In this document: one piece after another, positions 5,585 through 10,114 of the stretch
Layout of the letters: every line of letters begins with the position of its first letter
How positions within the stretch are numbered: the stretch's first letter is position 1
Assembly: GCA_934572355.1 (NCBI GenBank)
Contig: CAKTKV010000048.1
Coordinates: 1 to 10,114 of the forward strand
DNA length: 10,114 bases
Direction: 5' to 3'
From: an uncultured Oscillospiraceae bacterium
Lineage (GTDB): Bacteria; Bacillota; Clostridia; Oscillospirales; Oscillospiraceae
The notes under the pieces: model-generated
Databases searched by the model: none
Told to the model about the DNA's origin: nothing
The model's input: only the letters and a program-made list of their open reading frames with translations
Made by a program: the position numbers and the translations under genes

Positions 5585-6880
5585 ATGAAGAAGATTGTTG
5601 CTCTACTCATGGCTCTGTGCATGGTATTTGCACTGTGCGCCTGCGGTCAGTCCGCAGCACCCGCTGCAAGCGAGGCCCCCGCGGCTGACGCTGCTGCCGA
5701 TGCTCCCGCTGCCGACGCTACCGCCGCTTCCGATCTGAAGGTCGGCTTTATTTTCCTGCATGATGAGAACTCCACCTATGACCTTAACTTCATGAACGGC
5801 GCCAAGGAAGCCTGCGCAAACCTCGGCCTGAGCGATGATCAGGTCATCTTCCGCACCAACATTCCCGAAGGCCAGGAGTGCTACGACGCAGCTGCCGAGC
5901 TTGCTGACGCCGGCTGCAATGTCATTTTTGCTGACTCCTTCGGCCATGAGGACTTCATGATCCAGGCCGCAAAGGAATTCCCCGAGGTTCAGTTCTGCCA
6001 CGCTACCGGTACCAAGGCTCACACCGAGGGTCTTGCAAACTACCACAACGCCTTCGCTTCCATCTATGAAGGCCGTTACCTCGCCGGTGTCGCTGCCGGT
6101 CTCAAGCTCAATGAAATGATCGCCAACGGTGACTTCACCGAGGACGAGGCCAAGATCGGCTATGTCGGCGCATTCACCTACGCGGAAGTCGTTTCCGGTT
6201 ACACCTCCTTCTTCCTCGGCGCACGCTCCGTCTGCCCCACCGCTACCATGGAAGTGACCTTCACCGGTTCCTGGTACGATGAGACCGCTGAGAAGGAAGC
6301 TGCAAACAAGCTCATCGGCAACGGCTGCAAGCTCATCAGCCAGCACGCTGACTCCATGGGCGCTCCCACCGCATGCGAGACCGCCGGTGTCCCCAACGTT
6401 TCCTACAACGGCTCCACCGAGGCTGCCTGCCCCAACACCTTCATCGTCTCCTCCCGCATCAACTGGGCTCCCTACTATGAGTACGCTATCACCGCTGTCA
6501 TGAACGGCGAGACCATCGACGCTGACTGGACCGGCACCCTTGCTACCGGCTCCGTCGTTCTCACCGACATCAACACTGCCGTCGCTGCCGAGGGCACTGC
6601 CGAGGCAATTGCCGACGCCACCGCAAAGCTCGAGTCCGGCGAAGTCCAGGTCTTTGACTGCTCCGCCTTCACCGTCTCCGGCGACAACGTGACCGACGCT
6701 ATGACCGTTGACGCTGACGGCCACGTCACCTCCTACCTCGCAGACGTTGACACCGATGCTGCCTACACCGGCGACACCGAGGCTGTTGAGAACGGCGCTT
6801 TCAAGGAGTCCACTTTCCGTGCTGCTCCTTACTTCGATCTCAAGATCGACGGCATCACCCTTCTTGACACCGCATTCTAA
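5585..6880 (+). CDS. BMP-family substrate-binding lipoprotein of an ABC importer, probably for purine nucleosides
   Basis: 431 residues. A signal peptide with lipobox LCAC (lipidated Cys20, followed by Gly) and an Ala/Pro/Asp-rich linker (about 22-49) precede a BMP/Med-type periplasmic-binding-protein fold from about residue 50 (LKVGFIFLHDENSTYDLNF). Family features seen include IFADSFGHEDFM, SIYEGRYLAGVAAG and KIGYVGAF. SD GAGGAG (5570-5575) is 9 bases before the ATG. Known: BMP proteins such as PnrA and NupN bind purine nucleosides. Together with the guanine riboswitch and ATPase and permeases of the matching type, this makes purine nucleosides the likely ligand. Codon use differs from its neighbours: almost no GCG and no ATA codon that I could find, as expected for a very highly expressed gene. 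A terminator follows immediately. Confidence 0.93.
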   Translation: MKKIVALLMALCMVFALCACGQSAAPAASEAPAADAAADAPAADATAASDLKVGFIFLHDENSTYDLNFMNGAKEACANLGLSDDQVIFRTNIPEGQECYDAAAELADAGCNVIFADSFGHEDFMIQAAKEFPEVQFCHATGTKAHTEGLANYHNAFASIYEGRYLAGVAAGLKLNEMIANGDFTEDEAKIGYVGAFTYAEVVSGYTSFFLGARSVCPTATMEVTFTGSWYDETAEKEAANKLIGNGCKLISQHADSMGAPTACETAGVPNVSYNGSTEAACPNTFIVSSRINWAPYYEYAITAVMNGETIDADWTGTLATGSVVLTDINTAVAAEGTAEAIADATAKLESGEVQVFDCSAFTVSGDNVTDAMTVDADGHVTSYLADVDTDAAYTGDTEAVENGAFKESTFRAAPYFDLKIDGITLLDTAF

Positions 6881-6908
6881 TTGAACCGCATCTGACTGTT
6901 ACTGCAGG

Positions 6909-6948
6909 CGGGCAGCGCAATGACAATTTAATTGCGCTGCCCGTTTTT
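6909..6948 (+). terminator. Intrinsic terminator after the binding-protein gene
   Basis: CGGGCAGCGCAAT (6909-6921) and ATTGCGCTGCCCG (6931-6943) form a perfect 13-bp stem with a 9-base loop, followed by TTTTT (6944-6948). It lies inside the operon; no convincing new promoter was found before the ATPase gene, so partial read-through probably supplies the downstream genes at a lower level. Confidence 0.93.
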
Positions 6949-6958
6949 ACCTTTGACC

Positions 6959-7005
6959 ACCGCATAAGAAAGCACATGATAAACGCATATGCTTTCTTAT
7001 GCGGT
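6959..7005 (+). repeat. Perfect 16-bp inverted repeat before the ATPase gene
   Basis: ACCGCATAAGAAAGCA (6959-6974) is exactly complementary to TGCTTTCTTATGCGGT (6990-7005), with a 15-base loop. No T-run follows, so it is not a standard terminator. It lies 10 bases after the real terminator and ends 22 bases before the ATPase SD. It may stabilise the 5' end of processed downstream mRNA, or bind a protein. Confidence 0.8.
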
Positions 7006-7041
7006 ATTGGACTTTACTACATACATTAAGGAGTGACCGTA

Positions 7042-8574
7042 TTGGACAATAAGATCGCGGCAGTCAAAATGCGCAATATCACGAAGACCTTCGGCTCCGT
7101 CGTCGCAAACGACAGAGTCTGGCTCGATATATACAGGGGCGAGATACTTGCGCTCCTCGGCGAAAACGGCAGCGGCAAGACGACGCTCATGAACATGCTC
7201 GCCGGTATCTACTTCCCCGACGAGGGCGAAATAAGCATCGACGGCAAGCCCGTCGTCATAAGCTCCCCTAAGGACGCCTTCGACCTCGGCATCGGCATGA
7301 TCCACCAGCACTTCAAGCTTGTCGATGTGCTGACCGCCGCGGAGAACATCGTCCTCGGCCTGCCCGGAAAGCTCGATTTGAAGGACGCCTCCGCCAAGAT
7401 AAAGCAGATCTGCGACGCTTACGGCTTCGAAGTCGACCCCAACCAGAAGATATACGACATGTCCGTTTCCCAGAAGCAGACGGTTGAGATAATCAAGGTG
7501 CTCTACCGCGGCGCGGATATCCTGATCCTCGATGAGCCGACCGCCGTCCTCACCCCGCAGGAGACGGACAAGCTCTTTGCTGTCCTGCGCAACATGCGTG
7601 ATGACGGCAAGGCCGTCGTCATCATCACGCACAAGATGCACGAGGTCGAGGAGCTGTCCGACCGCGTCGCTGTCCTGCGCCACGGCCAGTTCATCGGCGA
7701 TATGCGCACCAAGGACACGAACGCTCAGGAAATGACCAACATGATGGTCGGCCACGCGGTCACTCTTAATATCGACAGACCCGACCCCGTCGACCCCAAG
7801 CCCCGCATCGAGGTCAAGAACCTCACCGTGCGCAGCATTGACGGCATCGTGAAGCTCGACGATGTGAGCTTCACCGCAAACTCCGGCGAGATCCTCGGCA
7901 TCGCGGGCATTTCCGGCTGCGGCCAGAAAGAGCTGCTCGAAGCCATCGCCGGGCTCCAGCCAGTCGAATCCGGCAGCATCAGCTACGTTGAGGACGACGG
8001 CAAGGCCGATGAGCTCATCGGCAAGGATCCCCTCGCGATAGCGGACATGGGCGTCGCGCTCTCGTTCGTCCCTGAGGACAGGCTCGGCATGGGTCTTGTC
8101 GGCAACATGGATCTTGCGGATAACATGATGCTCCGCTCCTTCCGCCGCGGCCACGGCCTGTTTACCGACCGCAAGTCCCCGCGCAAGCTCGCGCAGGAGG
8201 TCGTTGACGATCTCGAAGTCAGCACCCCCGGCATCTCCACTCCGGTGCGCCGCCTGTCCGGCGGCAATGTGCAGAAGGTGCTCGTCGGACGCGAGATCGC
8301 GTCTGCACCCACTGTGCTGCTCACGGCCTACGCCGTGCGCGGTCTGGATATCAACTCTTCCTATACTATATATGACCTCATAAACCGGCAGAAGAAAAAG
8401 GGCGTCGCCGTCATATACGTCGGCGAGGATCTGGATGTGCTGCTGGAGCTGGCCGATAGGATACTCGTCCTCTGCGGCGGCAAGGTCAGCGGCATCGTTG
8501 AGGGACGCAAGACCTCGAAGCGCGAGGTCGGCATGATGATGACAAAGCTCGGAGGTGACAAAGCCGATGAATAA
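7042..8574 (+). CDS. ABC importer double ATPase, NupO/BMP-transporter type
   Basis: 510 residues with two fused nucleotide-binding domains (about 1-245 and 255-505). Domain 1 has Walker A GENGSGKT (40-47), Walker B ILILDE (160-165) and the switch histidine in IITHK (197). Its signature is MSVSQ (about 140-144) where LSxGQ-like motifs are usual. Domain 2 has a Walker A-like GISGCGQK lacking the normal lysine position (289-296), an intact LSGGN signature (405-409), an altered Walker B (LLTAYAVRGLD) and Glu in place of the switch His (VGED). One composite ATP site is thus canonical and one degenerate, as is known for this family. Start: TTG at 7042, because the SD AAGGAG (7028-7033) is 8 bases upstream; the in-frame GTG at 7033 begins within that SD. 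Its stop overlaps the permease start by 8 bases. Confidence 0.93.
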   Translation: MDNKIAAVKMRNITKTFGSVVANDRVWLDIYRGEILALLGENGSGKTTLMNMLAGIYFPDEGEISIDGKPVVISSPKDAFDLGIGMIHQHFKLVDVLTAAENIVLGLPGKLDLKDASAKIKQICDAYGFEVDPNQKIYDMSVSQKQTVEIIKVLYRGADILILDEPTAVLTPQETDKLFAVLRNMRDDGKAVVIITHKMHEVEELSDRVAVLRHGQFIGDMRTKDTNAQEMTNMMVGHAVTLNIDRPDPVDPKPRIEVKNLTVRSIDGIVKLDDVSFTANSGEILGIAGISGCGQKELLEAIAGLQPVESGSISYVEDDGKADELIGKDPLAIADMGVALSFVPEDRLGMGLVGNMDLADNMMLRSFRRGHGLFTDRKSPRKLAQEVVDDLEVSTPGISTPVRRLSGGNVQKVLVGREIASAPTVLLTAYAVRGLDINSSYTIYDLINRQKKKGVAVIYVGEDLDVLLELADRILVLCGGKVSGIVEGRKTSKREVGMMMTKLGGDKADE

Positions 8575-9667
8575 GCAGAAGCAGGAGCCGCTGGCTCACA
8601 TTTCCAAGCGCGGCGCTATGCCGTGGTATAAGGCCTGGGCTATCCGCCTCGGCGCGATAGTCGCGGCGCTGCTCGTGTGCGCACTCGTCACCACCGTCAC
8701 GACCGGTGAAAACCCGATTGCCGTTTACGGCGCAATGATAAGCGGCGCTTTCGGCACCGCGCGCCGAAGCTGGATAACCTTCCAAGGCATGGCAGTTCTG
8801 CTGTGCATCTCCCTTGCCGTGACCCCCGCGTTCAAGATGCGCTTCTGGAACATCGGCGCCGAGGGTCAGACCCTTGCCGGCTGCCTTGCGACGACGGCTG
8901 TGATGATCTGCCTGAGCGATAAGATGTCAAACGGTATGCTGATCCTCACCATGACCGTCGCGGCTATCGCGGCGGGCGCGCTGTGGGGCTTTATCCCGGC
9001 TTTCTTCAAGGCCAAATGGAACACGAACGAGACGCTCTTCACCCTGATGATGAACTATGTCGCGACCCAGCTCGTCGCGTATTTCATCATCGTGTGGGAA
9101 GTCCCCAAGGGCGCGGGGCAGATCGGCATCATCAATCAGGCTACCGAGCTTGGCTGGCTGCCGCAGCTCGGCGGTAACAAGTACCTGCTGAGCATAGTCG
9201 TCGCCGCTGTGGTGACGGTCGCGGTGTATGTGTACCTCAGCTACTCCAAGCACGGCTATGAGATAAGCGTCGTCGGCGAGAGCGAGCGCACCGCGCGCTA
9301 CGTCGGCATCAAGGTCGAGAAGGTCATCATGCGCACTATGGCGCTCTCCGGTGCTATCTGCGGCCTTGCGGGTCTGCTGCTCGTCGGCGGCATAAACCAC
9401 ACCGTCACGACGACTATCGCCGGCGGCCGCGGCTTCACGGCTGTCATGGTGTCATGGCTTGCGAAATTTAACCCCATCATCATGGTCTTTACCTCCCTGC
9501 TGCTGGTGTTCCTTGAGCGCGGCGCTGGCGAAATTTCCACCGCCTTCGGTCTGAACCATTCCTTCTCCGATATTCTTACCGGCATTATCCTGTTCTTCAT
9601 CATCGGCAGCGAGTTCTTCATCAGCTATAAGATAAGTTTCCGCAAGGCCGCAAAGAAGGAGGACTGA
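8567..9667 (+). CDS. ABC importer permease 1, NupP type
   Basis: 366 residues, rich in membrane segments (about eight to ten), of the branched-chain/sugar/nucleoside permease family. Diagnostic for the BMP-linked class are FWNIGAEGQ (about 90-98), the loop ESERTARYVGIKVEK that probably contacts the ATPase, and GGRGFTAVMVSWLAKFNP. The N-terminus is short and basic before the first segment (AIRLGAIVAALLVCALV), and the C-terminus ends in a Lys-rich cytoplasmic tail. Start: ATG at 8567 with SD GGAGGTGA (8551-8558) 8 bases before it; the in-frame GTG at 8555 lies within that SD and is rejected. It overlaps the ATPase gene by 8 bases and is followed after 3 bases by the second permease. Confidence 0.93.
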   Translation: MNKQKQEPLAHISKRGAMPWYKAWAIRLGAIVAALLVCALVTTVTTGENPIAVYGAMISGAFGTARRSWITFQGMAVLLCISLAVTPAFKMRFWNIGAEGQTLAGCLATTAVMICLSDKMSNGMLILTMTVAAIAAGALWGFIPAFFKAKWNTNETLFTLMMNYVATQLVAYFIIVWEVPKGAGQIGIINQATELGWLPQLGGNKYLLSIVVAAVVTVAVYVYLSYSKHGYEISVVGESERTARYVGIKVEKVIMRTMALSGAICGLAGLLLVGGINHTVTTTIAGGRGFTAVMVSWLAKFNPIIMVFTSLLLVFLERGAGEISTAFGLNHSFSDILTGIILFFIIGSEFFISYKISFRKAAKKED

Positions 9668-9670
9668 GCA

Positions 9671-10114
9671 ATGTTTGATATAGTTTCCTTTATCCCGAGA
9701 GCCGTCGTTCAGGGTATCCCGCTGCTCTTCGGCAGCACCGGTGAAACGTTGACAGAAAAGTCCGGCAACCTCAACCTCGGCATTCCCGGCATCATGTATG
9801 TCGGCGGTATCTGCGGCGTTATCGGCGCATTTGCGTATGAGCAGTCCGCGGGCTCCGCGGAAGCCATGAACGGCTTTCTCGCGATAATGATCCCGCTTCT
9901 GTGCTCCCTGCTCGGGTCGCTGCTGATGGGGCTTCTCTACTGCTTCCTCACCGTCTCCCTGCGCGCAAACCAGAACGTCACCGGCCTTGCGATGACCACC
10001 TTTGGCGTCGGCTTCGGCAACTTCTTCGGCGGCTCGCTCATCAAGCTCACCGGCAGCGAGGTCCCGTCCATCGCCCTGTCCGCGACGAGCGCTTACTACA
10101 GCCGCTCTCTTCCC
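9671..10114 (+). CDS. ABC importer permease 2, NupQ type (cut by window end)
   Basis: The first 148 codons are visible, with no stop before the edge. MFDIVSFIPRAVVQGIPLLF forms the first membrane segment, followed by the motif GETLTEKSGNLNLGIPGIM that marks the second permease of BMP-type importers. Further hydrophobic segments are at about residues 42-58, 68-95 and 105-122. SD AGGAGG (9657-9662) is 8 bases before the ATG and lies within the last codons of permease 1. The two permeases would pair to form the membrane channel. Confidence 0.92.
   Translation, partial: MFDIVSFIPRAVVQGIPLLFGSTGETLTEKSGNLNLGIPGIMYVGGICGVIGAFAYEQSAGSAEAMNGFLAIMIPLLCSLLGSLLMGLLYCFLTVSLRANQNVTGLAMTTFGVGFGNFFGGSLIKLTGSEVPSIALSATSAYYSRSLP

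Noticed and set aside
5603..6724. Long antisense ORF (373 codons) opposite the binding-protein gene
   Set aside because: It is Gly/Val/Asp-rich low complexity, has no ribosome binding site, and arises as a frame shadow of a GC3-rich gene that has clear homology on the plus strand.
6997..8154. Long antisense ORF (385 codons) opposite the ABC ATPase gene
   Set aside because: The plus strand encodes an unmistakable ABC ATPase; the antisense frame is open because of the codon bias and shows no recognisable domain or start signal.

Overview
The window looks like a chromosomal segment of a GC-rich anaerobic Firmicute, most likely a gut Oscillospirales (Ruminococcaceae/Oscillospiraceae-type) member. 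This rests on gene content (CotH/VTC/DUF4956 cassette, BMP-type purine transporter), strong Gram-positive Shine-Dalgarno sequences, a purine riboswitch and sigma-A-type promoters in AT-rich gaps between GC-rich genes. It is an inference, not a database match.

Positions 1-364 hold no gene. The left 150 bases are AT-rich, with a leftward sigma-A-type promoter (67-95) surrounded by three exact and two near matches to the Spo0A box TGTCGAA; they probably control a gene beyond the left edge. Next come a GC-rich inverted repeat (185-213) and a regular tandem array of small triloop hairpins (228-332), with a longer imperfect hairpin (338-369) that overlaps the stop codon of the leftward operon.

Positions 365-4171 (minus strand) form a compact three-gene operon with overlapping ends. 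A membrane-anchored CotH-kinase-like protein with two lamin-tail domains is followed by a VTC-type polyphosphate-polymerase-domain protein and a DUF4956 membrane protein. A consensus promoter lies upstream (4218-4247). Transcribed away from it is xpt (xanthine phosphoribosyltransferase, 4356-4925) with its own promoter and no riboswitch.

Positions 4926-5584 contain no long gene but are dense in signals. I read 4947-5237 as a candidate type I toxin-antitoxin locus. A perfect TTGACA-17-TATAAT promoter drives a short structured rightward RNA. This RNA converges on a 26-codon leftward ORF for a hydrophobic, basic-tailed peptide, whose strong ribosome binding site sits inside a hairpin. To its right is a promoter, a guanine-class purine riboswitch (5375-5441) and an intrinsic terminator (5491-5523).

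Positions 5585-10114 (plus strand) encode a riboswitch-controlled BMP/Nup-type ABC importer, probably for purine nucleosides: lipoprotein binding protein, internal terminator, double ATPase, first permease, and a second permease cut by the window end. Together with xpt this makes a purine-salvage neighbourhood: the importer would be shut off when guanine is plentiful, and Xpt turns xanthine into XMP. Several gene starts were moved from the longest ORF to the codon that the Shine-Dalgarno sequence supports (4171, 7042, 8567), and two genes use TTG starts (1027, 7042).
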